A DNA stretch of 64,000 bases from Lineus longissimus (taxonomy: Eukaryota; Nemertea; Pilidiophora; Heteronemertea; Lineidae). The translations under genes and the position numbers were made by a program. Where the stretch lies: positions 19,907,501 to 19,971,500 of the forward strand of contig NC_088310.1 in assembly GCF_910592395.1 (NCBI RefSeq). The letters run 5' to 3'. The notes under the pieces were generated by a model. That model searched no databases. It was not told where the DNA came from and saw only the letters and a program-made list of their open reading frames with translations. Below, in pieces: positions 12,029 through 27,300 of this stretch. The number at the start of each line of letters is the position of its first letter. Position 1 is the first letter of the stretch.

Positions 12029-15000
12029 GAAGTCAAGTTCTATATTGTTGGATGCTACTGAGACAAAATGTGGGCCCGGTCATGTCCGTTTTGAAGATGT
12101 GTCCCCGGGAGTAGGCATTGGGTGCCTGGTCCAGTCAAGTGGAGATATACATGTATGTGTCAGATTAGTCACATTCCAGTGTCCGGTGTGGGGGTCCTCT
12201 ATTCATAGAAATAGCTACGGTACATCTTTGAAGATGAGTGCCTTTGCTCTCATACATACTCTTTATAAGTATCTGATGCTCTGTTCGTGAGGGCTAACCG
12301 ATCCCTCGTTTTGTACTGGACAAATGCACATCATTGTATGTTTGTAACCCACGAATTACAGCTAGTGCTGCTAATTATTCACACGGTTAAAGGCTAATAT
12401 ATCATGATTTGAGCTAATGAGAATCATTGAGAATCCTGTTTAAGGAGAAAAATAGCCCTGGACGCAGATGGTGATGACATTCCCAGAATTTTATTAGATC
12501 TTGCTTGAGTGATTCAGGATGAAGAGTAAATCCTAAAAAATGAAAACATCGAAGCCAGAAGGTAACAACTTTCTAAGAATTACAAATTCGATATAAAATC
12601 CTGAATCCTGGGCTAGGGAAGTATTCATTAGCAAAAGCCAATACGTCATCATGATTCAGTGAGATTCTCAGAATCTTAATATGGCCATCTGCATATGAGT
12701 AGTCCCCCTGCAGCTGGTGATGGATTCTGAACAATGCTTGTAAAACGACCTGTCAAAGATCTCTGAATCCCATGACTTGAGATCCTAGGAAAATCCGGTG
12801 ATTTTCCAGGAAGGGAATCTGGGTCATGTTTACATCGTATTCCAGGAATTATGAGTCACTGGGCTATTTTTAGATCATAACAAGAGCTGCAGCTATAGTT
12901 CTCCATAATTACTGTGGTGAAGCGCTCATGTCACCAGTTTTTTTTCCTAGCGTTGTTTTTATCACTTTTTAATGCGTGGCAAGGATGGCAGTTTGTTTTT
13001 GATGAGAAATCTTATCCAAACGGAATGTTCTGGAGTCTTTCTTTTCTGGTTGATTCAGCTGGCGTAACTTTGTCGTTTGTTTTGGTGGCTTTAAAGTACG
13101 TATGGTATTTGATGTTAATCTTGTTTCGGGGAAAGTTACTGCCTAAGAGGCGAATGGCGTCATGGGTGATGCGGAAACTCTCCGAGGATGAATTGCATGA
13201 AGTTGAAAGACATGTATTACAACAATGTAACTTTGAGACAAGAGTTGGCTCTTTGAAAGCATTGCTGTCACATACTGTCAAATTCTGTTCTTTTGGTCGA
13301 CAAAAGTGCCTTTGAAGTGCAAGGAGATCTTTTGGAGTTCTCCATCGCCCAGAATGGCTTTTCACCTTATTTGGCATCATTATAAGTTCACAAGCCAGTT
13401 TCTAAATTAGGTCCTCTGTGAAATTTTATTCAAGGGGACGACATCAGCATTTTGACTTCCACAAATTTGCTCAATTCAGTGATTTTGTGTCTATATAATT
13501 TCTTTGTACACCATTTCTGAATTTGTACAATAATTTCCCACCTTCCCACTGCAAGTTTGGGCTTGAATTCTGCAGTGATCAATATGTGATCAAATTCAAC
13601 AATGATAGTGTTGATAACAACTTGGCCCCTTTCATACATAAATTTCTTGGTGACAATTTATCAAAGCCCTTTCTATTTAGAATATTAATAAGGCATCACA
13701 ATTCAATGATTGTAATTTTCAGTTTTGATACAGCATGGTAACGCTGCATTCCTCCAGGGTGGCTTTGTACTTTGTCAAACCTCCCTGATACCTCCTGGCC
13801 TTTGCATGGTTTCTAACCCCCTATTATAGCAGAGACAATAGTCCCATATCATTGAAGCCATCCTTTCAAAGTTGCAGGACTCACTCAATTGTGACCCCTC
13901 ATGCAAAGTCTAGTTGAAAGGGCCTTTACCGACCACAAAAATGTGCTCTGCCCTTGTTATGCAAAGGGTAACTCAGGCAGAACCGAACCTGGACATGCAA
14001 GTAAATTTCATTAGAATTATATTAGAATAGAATGAAGATGATTGAGTTGTATTGATCATGTTTTGTCTGGGCGAGGGTAGATCAATATCGCATGGATTAG
14101 TGAAGTTATTTGTCGTTTTGGCAGTCTTTCTTTGGGATCTGAAACTGACGCTCAGGTGCAATGGTTACACCCAATGTTGACATTGCTGATGACATTCTTG
14201 TGACCTCTTCTTTGAAATGTCAACGCCCTTTTGGACCTTGCTTATCCTCTTGAAATCAAGGGGGAAATTTGGAGAGAAATGATATACATGTACATTGTTT
14301 TGAAAATAAAATTGATGTGTCTGATGTTGGGGTTAAAGAACATCATTATGGTTTCTTGCATGGGGCTAATTGAGATCCAGGGACTCCAGCTTGCTCAATC
14401 TGAAGCCCGGCCCATCTTGAATCCTGCGGCAGCCGATGTTTACCTCACTTGTGTGCATCGGTCCGATGAGTCAAAGCCAGTGTGGTTCCGATCCATTTCA
14501 GATAAACTTGTCTGAAGCACCTGTGCATTAGAAAAGGGAACTGCACAAGATTGTACAGTTGGACTGAATTGGGATGGGATTTAGGGTAGCACAAAAGCGA
14601 TATCATCGGGATTGCGACACACCTATTAATTGTGATTGCGTCAATACAGGGTGTGTCATATAGTAATGCTGGATTCTCTCTGATCTGGGATTGAGTCATT
14701 TGGGAGGTGTCGCAAGATTCTCCAATCCTGAATCCTATTGTTTTGCAAGAGTCATGGATGACACATTATTGTAATTCGTAGGTGTGTCTAGTGATTACCA
14801 AATATTCATCAACAAACGTGAATTTGTAGTAAATTATGGATTTGTTCACCTTGCTGAAAATGAGAATGGACATGGCACTGAGCCCAAAGGCCAAAGGCCG
14901 AGAAATTGTCATGAGTTCCGATGGCAAAACCAGATGAAAGGGAAATCCCAAATTAATATTTTAAGAATACTCTTGACATTTCAACGGTGTCTGTAACCTT

Positions 15001-15303
15001 TATTCTGTCTATAAATTGCATAGAAATTCATATTGGGAATTCCCGCAGCCCGGATCTGGGTCATAATATATGTCTGACCTTCACAGTCATAGGCTTTGTT
15101 GTGTTGACATTTAGTTCAGTCTGATCTGATAGTAAATGTCAAATGATAATGCACATCCAATAGATTTTCTTCAGAATTAACCCATTGCAAAAATCGGAAA
15201 GTCACAATACAATGCTGTGTTAGGGTCATAACTTCTTTAAAAGTCTTTTTGGGGTTGAATGCAGATGGAGGTATCTGAAAGTATGTTCGACCTAACACCC
15301 CCA

Positions 15304-15316
15304 CCCCCCCCCCCCC
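15304..15316 (+). repeat. Poly-C tract (C13)
   Basis: ACACCCCCACC then C13, T and CCCC. Other homopolymer C tracts occur at 29880-29897 and 38917-38931. Confidence 0.9.
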
Positions 15317-18300
15317 TCCCCAGGTGACGTGAAGGGGAAGATGCAGATGGAAGTGTCCAAAAGTTAGTCCATACCTAACCCAGCACATGGGTGTCTAGAT
15401 GGGGTAGATGGAGGTGTCCACAACCTGACACCCCTAGATGACAAGATGGATAGTCTAGCCCAGGTCAACAGAGCAGAAAATGATGTTTGCTTGAATCGGA
15501 CTATCAATCATATCATGTATGTTTTGTCATACTCTACATATCGATTATTATTTGAGCATCTGTTCATTTTGAAACTTAATTGTACATACAACATATTCAA
15601 AATTCAAAACTTCATTTGAATTTGTCTGCCTGTTGATATCAATCTGTTTTGCGGTATAGGCCATGGGGGTCTGATGGAATTATATTGATCTACATAGAAA
15701 CATAGAAATAGCTTAATTGAATTTCATAAACTTATATTCGGAAGGAGGCCAACATGAAAGCTGAGTTTTAAAAATTGGTAGATAACTGATATATTCAGGT
15801 GAAATGTATATAGCACTGTTTTAAATCAAAACCACGAAATTTGAAATTGACATGCCTCGTCAAGGAAATTATTGTTGTTTCTCCAGTATCCTGATGATGT
15901 GACTGTGATCACACCCTTGAACCTCTTAATCATGAAGTGACACTACAGATCAGAATGACGCACGCAGGAAAGGCAGAACGAAAAGGTCAGTTCTCCCTTG
16001 ATATGGTTTAAATATCAAATAGTGATTAATTAATTTTCTTAATTGGGGTTGATTTGCATCATGATAATTTTTTGACGGTTTCAGTGTTTTATGGTGTTTG
16101 AAGTGATGACGTTGGAAAAGGCAGATATGTATCTTACTGGAAGTAATATATCACGATATTACAATATAGAAGACATTTGCCCTACAATCTATACTTGGGT
16201 AAATTGATATCAGGGGAAATCTTTGGTATATTAAGGTATTGTTGTGCCGGGATTGTCATGTGTGAGTGGGTTTTCAACTATCAGGCGGTCATAAACATCG
16301 TCACATATCACAGGTCTGATAATACGTTCCGTTTATTGGGCACTCTGGTTTCTATTGCCTGGAACATTTACAATAGTTCATTGGTTTATTAGATTGCTTA
16401 TAAATATGTATTGATGACCAGTGTATTGTAATCAGGACCCCCGCTTTGATAGATGTCTCAACAGTCATGTAGAAAGTATCTGGGGTTTCATTTGAGCTTG
16501 ATATCATTAAAGGCCGGACCTGTTGGTCAAATTGTTTACAGAGTGGCACAATTGAAATGCTGGTGTATGGCTTTGCCAACAGGTGGCACTAGTTGTAGTT
16601 TCACACAACGTGTAAAGCATGATGCATGAATTCACCACTGGCGCCAGCTATTGTAGAGATTTGTACACTTCCTTTCCATCGGGTCGTGGTGGAAAGAAAT
16701 TCTGGAATGGACTTGACCACTACGAAGTTCACTGAGTATCAAGTTTCTGTATTTGGGGACATAACAAATTCATCTGAAGGAAAAAAGCATCTCATTGCAT
16801 CAAGTCCTTCCTAGCATAAAAGAACTGGGTCAGTTCATTACCCTTCAAGCAGTGGGCAACATAACATCAAGGTGAACGTGTTCATGTTTTGAAAGTCAAA
16901 CGACTTAATTTCTCAAACATGAACCTCTTGGCCAAAGTAATCAACACTAGTTGTAGCTCAAGGCTCCGAGTCTCAAATTGGTTTGTAAAGTGTTGTGTGT
17001 CTTGAAGAGTATACGTTTTTGTGTTTGTTTTGTGGCCTCGACACAGCGGTGTCGAAAAAAGATTGCTCCAAGGATTGTTGTCCAAGATCAAAATCAAGTT
17101 CGCTCTTGTTTTCGTTTTTGGTGCAAAGTATAGATAAAAAACGATACCTTACATTATTTTCTGTCACGCAATTATAAATTTTGTCACCCCAAGGTTTTTT
17201 TACAAAATTGCAAAAAATAATGTGATATGCAATTACCCTTCGTCTTTTTTACTTGGTTTGTAAAAATAATGGAGCATGTCAAAATTGAAGCAACTAAAAC
17301 AAGATGTGTGCCTTGAGTTTGGATGCCTCTGTCTCTGGCAACATGCAGTTCCTATCAGACTGAGATGTGCATCTTGAATGTTTCACATCCTCGCGTCAAC
17401 ATGATGAATGACGGAGTAGACAACTTCATACAAAAAAGATGTAACTTGTGGACTGATTTTGGTTTCTGAAGTCCATGCAGATGGATATGACTTGTCCTAG
17501 TCCCCAAAGCTCTGTTCAGATTGCAGTCCTTATCCATGAATTTATTTGAGTTGACTGGAATAGTTCCTGAGGACATATCAAGCACCCTGGATAAGTCCTA
17601 AACAAAAGTGCCAGTATAAACGAATGTCTTGAAACTTTGTCCTGAGGACAGATTGTGACAATCTGTGTTTGGTTCTGTCGCCTGGAAGAAAGCAGATGTA
17701 AATGTCTTTGTAAGGGCGGGTGATTTTTTCACCTCGGGTGTGAGAGGGATAGATTTGTAGTCTGGTTTCTGACACATCCTTTTGGCTTTTCGGGGAACAC
17801 ATACAATTGTGGAGGAGGCAGAGTTGCTCATATTATGAAAGTAACATTAGCAGTTACGATGATAATCTCAATGACTAATGTGTTTAAAAAATGAAAGGTG
17901 CAAAATGAGAACAATTGGGAATATGTGTGATTTGCATAATTATACTGGAATGACCAGGTGCGTTGTTGAACTCTGCAATTTTCAGGAAATATTGTAGGTG
18001 GACAGTTTTAGTGGAGGTGTGATGGGACAATCTAACATGTGTTGTGCGATAATTATTATTTTGCAAGTGCATTTTGATTGAAGGGGTTTGTTTAATTCTT
18101 ACTCTTAAAGATCTAATTTGCCTCAGGGTGTTTTCCGTAACTTCACTGTAGAGTGGTGGTGGTTGAGGTCTAAGTTTGCGTGTGCATATCACTAAGTTTT
18201 CTTGTTGACACCAACTATGCGCCAACCAATATGAAGCCTCAGTGAAACTCGATTGGTTAAATTTCTGATGCCTTTTATCATTCAATGAGTTGAATAAAAA

Positions 18301-21300
18301 ACTTGCCTCCTTGCTGGTTTTAGTGATATCTACACCAAATAATCAAATTCCTACAGGGTTAGTTGCCTCAATTGTGTATCGGAAGTGCAAAATATCATGA
18401 TATCGCTATTGTCCACTTTAAGTTCATGTCCCACTGTAAATATACATCAATTATCATGACAAAGTTAAACTTAGTCTCACCGGGAAAGATCTAAAAACAC
18501 CATGAAAAGCGCCATACATTTTTTCTCCCTTTGAAATTTCAATGCTCTCTGCTTGACATCGCAATCATAATCATAATTTCAAAACTTATAGAGCAGGGTT
18601 TTTTTCTCTTGCGGTTATTATTATGGTATTTATGTCGTTGGTGAATAGCCCTGTTTGTTGAAGCACAGTTCCTTATCAATCTGCTATATGCTTGAATGTT
18701 GGATAGAAATAGAAGTCTAAAAGTTAGTATCATAGACTTAGCCGCTTTCCCCACACTGTGTGGACATTTGTACTCAACGTTTTGAGGGCCATTTTTAAGA
18801 ACACCTTGCTCCATTCAGCCAGCAAGAGACACCCCCGCCCAGTCTTCTATTTTCCTCTAAGACTTTCACATCTGAGTCCAATATCCTATTTGATGCCTCA
18901 AATACTGATCGGTTTATCTCTCATATTCTGAATTATTGGAACAATTAAGTTATTCTGCAATCTTTGATCTGTATGGTATATAAATACTGGCAATAACAAG
19001 ACAGTGTCACATCCAACCTATATGTCTCAACTCTCATAATGCCAATTTCCCCATTTTAATCAATTCATTTCACGTTAGGTGCTCTCAGAAAATCATTAAA
19101 CGCCATGTCCTGTCATAGCTGTAGTATCACATTCAGTTATTCTCCTATCTTTGACCCATTTTAGTCACACTGCCCAGGACAAGACAGTGTCACAAATGAC
19201 ATTTGTCACAATGTCATATATGCATGTTGTGTCACTTTCTGTTTATTCATCAATTTCACATCACACTTGTTGCTCTCCGATAATCAATGAACAAGCAATG
19301 TGGTATGATTTCAAAATATCATAAATGTGATACTAGGAATCGCTGCCAATCAAGTATGATAGTTACATCCAATGACTAGATGGCCGATAGGATATATCCT
19401 TGTAACGACTGATGTGATCCGTTCTTTGTGTACAGTCAATTATTCAATATGTGAACCTTATTGTAATGATTCTGTACTTTTATTTGCCGAGTTATTATCT
19501 TGATAGATATTTATATTCATTATCTGTAAATGGCTATAAATCTTTACAGACAGGAAGTCTCTCGATTGTGGCAGACAACACTGGTTAAAATATCATTCAA
19601 TATCTGTATGTGATTCTAGTATCCTTGTTTTGTTATCTGCTGATTAATTATATCAAGTGAATGTTGAAATTTCATCACATATGCTGGGTAGAATTATTGA
19701 ATTTCAGGTCTGATTTTGAAAACATATTGATTGAATACATTGGAATTGAATATTTCAACACAACTTATAAATCTTATCTTATCTGGCATTCTGGTTCAAT
19801 GGCTATATTTGACAAAGTCCTAGAAAACCAAAAAAAGTGAAAACACTTCTTTGTTTGGGCAAACTTCCATGTGCCTATTCCAAGCCTTTCTTCTGCTGAC
19901 GTCAGGAGTTTCCTTGTGGCTGGTCTTTCTCTGAAAACAAGTTTTGAAAAATAACACTTTCGAAAATAGCATCTCCAAATGCATCCTGAGTCGGGCAATT
20001 TTTGTGACAATTACTGTCATTTCTGGGTTTCACCCAAAAGCAATTTGATTTTGGCAGGTAATATAAAACTTTGCCGACCAAAACATCTTGCAAAAATAGC
20101 CGCTATGACAATAGAACGCTTTAGGGTATCACCTGATCTAGCATGGTACATTAGCCAGGATTATGTAACTTTGGTGGAGTATGACGCAACTTGGACCATC
20201 AACATGGACCCCTTTGGAGTGTGAGAGATTCAGGGGTAATATAATTGTCTTTAGACTTGGTTTTAAGTGGATGAAGCATTCACCCGGAATATTGTTTGAA
20301 GGAAAAAATAGAGCTTTGATGGGAAGATTTCGTGACCATTTAAATGGCGCCTGGTTGTCATTTCCTGACTGGAAGCGAAATTGAAAGAATGAATCCGTAA
20401 TCAGGGCACGTCTTGCAAGCATCATTAGGGCTCATCACACACCCAGGCTGGGTGGGCGCTTCAGCACTTTCAGCCCCAATCAAGGACCTTTCCATCTAAT
20501 CATAAATCCTTTCAGTTTAACGGGGCCTGGGTGCACCTCGGCTTTAAACAGCTTTTGTTTTCTTATGTATGCATTGCATGCTCGTGCATGGGGCATACCA
20601 CTGTAGTTTGTAGTTGTCTCCAATACTGGTCAAGTGATTACATCTTCCACTGGAGTACGTATAAGGTTTATCAAGTCATTCAAGTCGACCCCACCTCAGC
20701 TACTTCACACTGACTCTTTCACATTTCTGTACTGGCACTCACAGCCCCAAGAACTTAAAAAAACTTCTTTCAAAATCCTTGCCCATCTTTGACTTCAATA
20801 TTCACTTTACGTTATAAGGAAGTTAAGACTGATTCTGTCCTTGACAACCCTTCTTCTAGTGTTACCATTTCCCCATTCCTCCTCCAAGTTCTCGTCACTG
20901 CTTCAGGCGATGCCCTCACACCAGGCTTTCAAACCCATTGGCATCACTTTGTGACGTATCCTATAAAGACCAAAATATGGTGATTTCGACGAGATAATAC
21001 AGCATTGGGACATCGTGGCACCCTTGGTGATAGGTGGGAGGAGAACTAACGTAAATGATAGCTTCTGACCTGAGGAGTACTAACGTCAAACATTCATTCA
21101 TCGGGTGGTGACCTAAAAAACAATACATGCCCCCTGACTATTGATGCTGGGGAGATGCGGAGTCGTGTGATGAAATGACGTCATTTGAGGAGATTGTGAA
21201 ATAGCAGGAGCACACCCATTTTATACGATCGGGCAAACAGTGTTGATGATAACATGTACTGTGTGCTCCACTCTCCACTCCTGTTTTGAACACATTGATG

Positions 21301-24300
21301 ACGTGTTTACGTGACTCTTCCTTCAAGGCTTCTCTGGTGTCACCTTGCAACTTGAAAGTCAAATTAGCAATTACCGCCTCCTGCGTATATTAATGGAAAG
21401 AGCAATAGGTTCTATTCTTGTCCTCAAAAGGTGACGGAGGTACCCCCACGATTTTCAAACCAGTTCATCTGGGATGGCATCATAGGAATTAGAACATAAC
21501 TCTCTTTCTGATTGCGTATATTTTTGTAACATGCTCTCATCACTTAATTGGTACATGCACTTTGTGTATGTGCTTTGTGACATTTCTTGTTGATAGGTTA
21601 TGTCATTTCCTGAGAAAATGAAGGGTTGGTCTTGTCATGTGTTGTGATTCAGGTTTCAGAATTATGTGCACAGGAGCTGGCACATATTTTTTCTATAACA
21701 GTTATTTGAGGTCAGTGGTGTTACATTAGAATTTGGTGGTGTTGCAGTAGAGTATTTGCCAATAAGTCCTATCCCCACCTTGATCACAATTCAAGCTGTC
21801 CCTTGGAGGACATTACATTCTTCAAGCCTTGTATGTCAAGATGCATTACAGTGGGTTTACATTAGTATTTCGTATGGTCTATGCTGTAACCCCTTTCAGA
21901 CTGGTCTCTATTTAAGTTATATACTAAGCAGTAAAGTAGTTTGTGCTGCAATGTTGCATTGATTTACCAAAAACAATTATCCCACCTACATTATCCAAAT
22001 GCGCTCTCCCAGAAAAATAATAGTTTGCATGATGTCTTCAATGTTTTAATGAGATCTGTAAGGTGACTGCAGGGGTGTCCTGCTGAATAGCTAACTCTGT
22101 ACAGGAAGTTAAGCTGCTGCACATCGCTGAACAGGGGCACCTTCCAATTGATAACCCTCTTAAATCTCGCCATTCTTCTCTGGGTCTTTTCATCCGCTGG
22201 CCCTATTGTCCTGGTATCCGGTTTTAGGCTGAGCTATTGATGCTCTGCTGGTTGAGAATAGCAGTGGAGCATTTCAGGCTACTTGATGCAGTGATTAGCG
22301 CTGAGATGCCTTTACATCAGTGGATAAAAGAGGTTTGGAAACTTATAAAAAGTTTATGGGCTGTCCTGGGGATTGAATGATGTTGTATTTGTCCACCTCT
22401 GAATCACATTATAAATGGTCGTAGATGTCCTAAATCCATCGAGAATTTGGACAGTGGCCAAGTTTCTGTTTCAGATCTGGGATGACTGGGAGTGGAGGAC
22501 CTGAATTTAACAATGGGTGCATGACAGTGCTGTAATCTGTCAAAGAATTCTAATGGTTTTCTTGTCATAGCTCACTGACTTCGGTACTTCTTTTGACAAT
22601 GCCTTTTCAGGGGCCAAAAGCTATCATTTATTTACTTTTCTGTAGCATCAACTTGTTGATGGTGGACGTTAAAGGAAATCTGTCACGAAACACCTATAAG
22701 GAGTAGTTAGGTTCCTTCTCAATTGTAAACTCTGTTATTCCAGTCAGGTCGTTCAATAGTAGATGACCTTCTCGCGGAAAAAATAAGGCAACAAAATAAC
22801 AGGTTTACAGTATACTATTTGTTCCCACCCACGCCTGTGAAATATGCAAGAAATGATCAAGTGTTATGAATGTGTGAACTTGTTATCGTCAATTTGTCTA
22901 CTCATTTGTTTTCATCACAATGCGGCTTTACCGCCAAAATATTGTTGTTTTCATAATGTTGTTGAGGGTATAAAATGTTTTTCACAGTTTGGTCGAAATT
23001 GGCGGTAAATGTGTCCATCGTTTCCGGGATCTTAGTATTCGATCTCATTTTATTCTACGGAGTGTATGTCTATATTTAGATGGAGACCTGGTGATGTCAT
23101 TGGAAAATTCTGAAATGAAAATTATATTACAATGGGCTGGGCCATAGCAGAGGAGCTTAGATGCCCCCATACATCACATAAAAACAAATAAAACACGCCT
23201 CCCCTCTCATGATACATGTATGAAGTATACAACACTGGATCTCCTCACTCTACACTGAATCAAAACGCCCAACTTTTTTCTCTGAAGAGTGAGTAATATA
23301 TTGCTCTAACCACATAATGGTTATAATTATCCCATTCAGTTGTTATTGTTACATACATTTTCAGTTTAATTATGCTGTTGAGAGCGATTTTGATGGCCTA
23401 TTCGTACCATGAGACCTGAGTATGGTGAAGTCTCCATGAACTTGGTCATAAATGTACTCTTCCTTTTCTCAAGGGCCGGTGCCCGAGTTAAACATTTCCA
23501 CTAAGTTTGTCATAAACACTTATGAATTTTTTGTAATTTCAATTTGCAATTTATAAAAGTCATGTGATCGAAGATCTGTTCAATGCGAAATAATGAGATG
23601 TGTCTGCGGCTCTCTTCCACACGGCCAAGATTCTCGGTACTGTTGTTGTTGATGAGTCCATATTTGGTTAAATCAAGTACCTCCCTTCTTTTCCTTCTTC
23701 TACCATGGTTGAAAGGTGGGTGTGGCACAGTTGTTCTGTCGTTGGTTGTCCCATGTCTTTCTAATTTTGTATCTATCATTTGTAGCATCCAGCAGTTGCA
23801 GTGATGGGAAATTCTTAAAAACTTGCCAGCCAACGTCATTCATGAGTTCAGTTTGACATAATACACCTTCTTATCACAATTAGAGCAGAGGTTGTTGTGA
23901 GTACAGAGAGGCCTGCCTTAAGTTTATGTCCTTATCACTTCTGTCATAAAATATGAATAGGTAAAGTGTTATCTAAAATCTATTGACGGATCTAACATTT
24001 TCAATTTGTTTTGGACTCCAAACTTGTTGCTACCAATGGACATACCTATCTGTGGATACATAACTAAATCAAGTCAACAATCATTGACATTTCCGTTCAT
24101 TTTATTTGTCCACCTCTTCCTGACATTGTTTAGCACTTGGTCGTCTCATTCATGGACTTCTCTGGCAAAGTTCCCTCCTCACAAATACCCTCCTCACAAC
24201 CCAGTTACCAGTCTAGGTGGGGTTCTCACATTAATTATGTATGAGTATTTATAATGGCGATTGAATTGAATTGTGTTGAATACCGATGCAATTTCCAATG

Positions 24301-27300
24301 GTTTGTTTGATGATTTCCGTATTTGGTATCTGGGCATTAACGAAATCCCTTGTTGAATTTGTTGAGTATGCCAGTTTGGTTATAAAGACATTAATGAATA
24401 TTAAATGATGTTTTTTTGTTGTGTTTTCATAGGTGATGGAAATGATGAGAGAGAAAGGTCATAAAGTTTGGGTTTATTTGGTTTCCCTTCTTGTACAGTT
24501 GAGCAATCAGATGAAATCCCATGAAAACAATCTGTTGGGAGGTCATAACTGATCAAATGAAAAACAGTGGTCAAGACAATCATGAACTTGTGAAGAAGAC
24601 TATAGATAAAGACTTGAGATTTCAGTCTGGAAATAGCAGAACTGTGTGGAGGTTTTGACAATATAACGCTTTATCTGTTTCCCTGTGGTAGACTGTTTCA
24701 TCTTTCTGTCTACTTCTTCAGTGTATATAATTGAATTAATCTATCAGTTTGATTAATAAAGCCTATAGACAGCGAATCTTGCAAATCCTTTGACAAACTT
24801 ACACCACGAGGTCTTGCACCAGACTGTTTTGGACAAGTTTGTCAGTTAATTAATCACTTTGAAAACATCAATTAAGATATTTTCCTTGGACCAGTCAACC
24901 AGGTATAAAAAACATCAGCCAAGTTGTCACCTAGGAGAGGATGTTTTTTCAGCATTTCCGCCAGGGTGTTTCTACTTTCGTATGTGTTCATAACACCCCC
25001 TTTAACATAGTGATAGTGATCACTGTCTCAACCTGCCACCCAATCAGGCCTTTCCTGTGTTTAGATACCAGTTACATTTCCCATGTTCACTTAAATTAAG
25101 TACCAATTGTGATTTAAACAACACAAGACGGCTAAGACAACAGTGATGTTTGACTGGCTATGCTTGTATGTAGAAAGGTAATTGGTGGTGCATTTGCCTG
25201 TTGCATATAACAATGATATAAAGTCCATTTATAACCGAGTTGACTTAATAGTTGATAAGTATTCATTCCAATATCAGTCTCAGTTTAGAAACAATGGGAT
25301 CCGTTTAGGTTGAATAGACGTGTTGTGCATTGCTTGAAAAAGAAAAAATTGGAGGGGGGGCACTGATATCAGGGAATTCTAAGAAAGTTGTGACATACTG
25401 CTCACACTTTTTGTCTCAAAACACACATAAAAATGAAAGAGCTAGATTCTCTGAATCCTTGATTTCAAACCTGGCATTTTTCACCCAGGATTGTGCCAAA
25501 TTGTGACAAAAACTTTCACTGTTATTATTCCAAAATGACATCACTCATGATGAATAATACTTGTGAGCATTTATTTATGAGTCAAATGGTTAAGTACCCC
25601 CTGGGAAGGTCCCTTTCCATTATTGTTGGAAGGGTTTTTAATACAATTGAGACCTGAACGATTACTATGACTCAAATTTCTGTGTTCTTTACAAATGAAT
25701 GTATTCTTTCAGTTAATCTTACATATCCCTGTATTATCCTAATCCTTAAATGCATGGAGGGGTTGACCCTTTTCATGTCCCTCTACCTCTCATTCACCCC
25801 CTTTGGTGTTAAGATTTGTCACACAAAAATTATCCCAGTCCCATTTAAGGTTTAAGGAGAACATATTATAAGCTTATTGTTACAAATCAAATTGGTGTTG
25901 TTGTAGGAATAGTTGAAAGGTAAACTAATTTCAATTGAAACTTATATAAATTGCATCTTCTGTAAGGGAGTGTTTGCGGGCTTTTTTCCTGCTCCACAGG
26001 CAACTTTCCACAATGTTTGACAGAAAAAAGAAGATTTGAACCTTTCTGGGTAACGCTAGCAGTTCTCTTGAGTTGCCATGTAATTAACGGTGGCTTAATT
26101 GCTTGTTGGATATCAGTTACCCTTGGCTATTGGCATGGTGATTTGGATGTCATTGGTTAAAAGTGCACCCTTGAAAGTGAGATGTATCAACCACAAGAAA
26201 ATATTCTTACAGTTGTCACTATATAAGTTGTAAAAATGTCAAAAAGGCTCCTACAACCTGTGATAGCAAAATTTCATTGATATCATTTCTGCACAGTGGG
26301 CATGTGAAGTTTTCATTTAATTGCTGCAAGGTCATTATGAACATTGAAGATATGGTTGTACTCTGCCTTTAAGTTTATGATAGTACATGTAAGATGGGTT
26401 GAGTCTTGGCATATCATCGTCTGGGTCTTGATCACAATTTCAGTAACGGTTAATATAGATTATCAAAAAGGACCGCCCCTTGACTATTCCAAGCACTTTA
26501 TGCATGCAGATTAAACCATTACAGTTCCATTCATGATGATACACAGATTTGATGCAGAAACCCATAGAATTTCACAGAAATTGATGCATTATTCCTTTTG
26601 TAATTCAGTGCTGAATAAATTCTGAGGCTAATGTCGGCTTATCTTGGCTCTGGCTGCACTACTGAATGAAAGGGTCAACATTGGATGACCCGAACTGCAC
26701 AACATTCTGGAGACAATAGCTGTTGCTCTAGGCTACGTCATCATTCAACCATCTCATTCCTGAAAGGCTCAACCTTGCATTTCCTGTTACAGGTCAGGGG
26801 GCCATATACACTCCCGCTTAGGGCTTCTGGTGCTAAGTCTAAACAATAATACTCTACACTTTTCAGGGTCCAAACAGCCCTCTCCAAGTATCGAAGGAAT
26901 TGTTGTGGATGCCCTACTTCTCCATGGATACCCCTTCCCAAAAATAACAACTCAAAGTACTCTTTTCAATGCCAAGTTTGGCTCTGAATAAAGAATTTCA
27001 TATTTCAGGGAAATGGCTTCAAATAATGGTACACATGTATATCGATCCCATCGTCTTCAGAGGAGGTTGACTCCAAGTATAGCCAAGTTCTCCCCTGATA
27101 TTTCTGATTTTATTTGATGATTTACGGAATGTTCTTTATTTTATCGTTTCAGGGAAATTGGGTAGTCGTCAACCAAGTTAGGAAGTCTCCATTGCCGTCT
27201 ATCTTCCTTTGCTTGTGATGCTTGATCCGGTCGAACTCGGGCAGCGTCAAACTCCAAGGATTAGAGTAACGTATTTCTGGCAAGAATGGCATGGCAGTCC

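Noticed and set aside
12914-13315. 133-codon plus-strand ORF with hydrophobic segments
   Set aside because: No signal of a known family; T-rich DNA produces hydrophobic-looking frames by chance.
17884-18285. 133-codon minus-strand ORF
   Set aside because: Low-complexity, Thr/His/Gln-rich, no homology recognised, no supporting splice sites.
22929-23010. 11-bp inverted repeat TTTACCGCCAA / TTGGCGGTAAA
   Set aside because: Too short and too far apart (about 65 nt) to call a structure or element.
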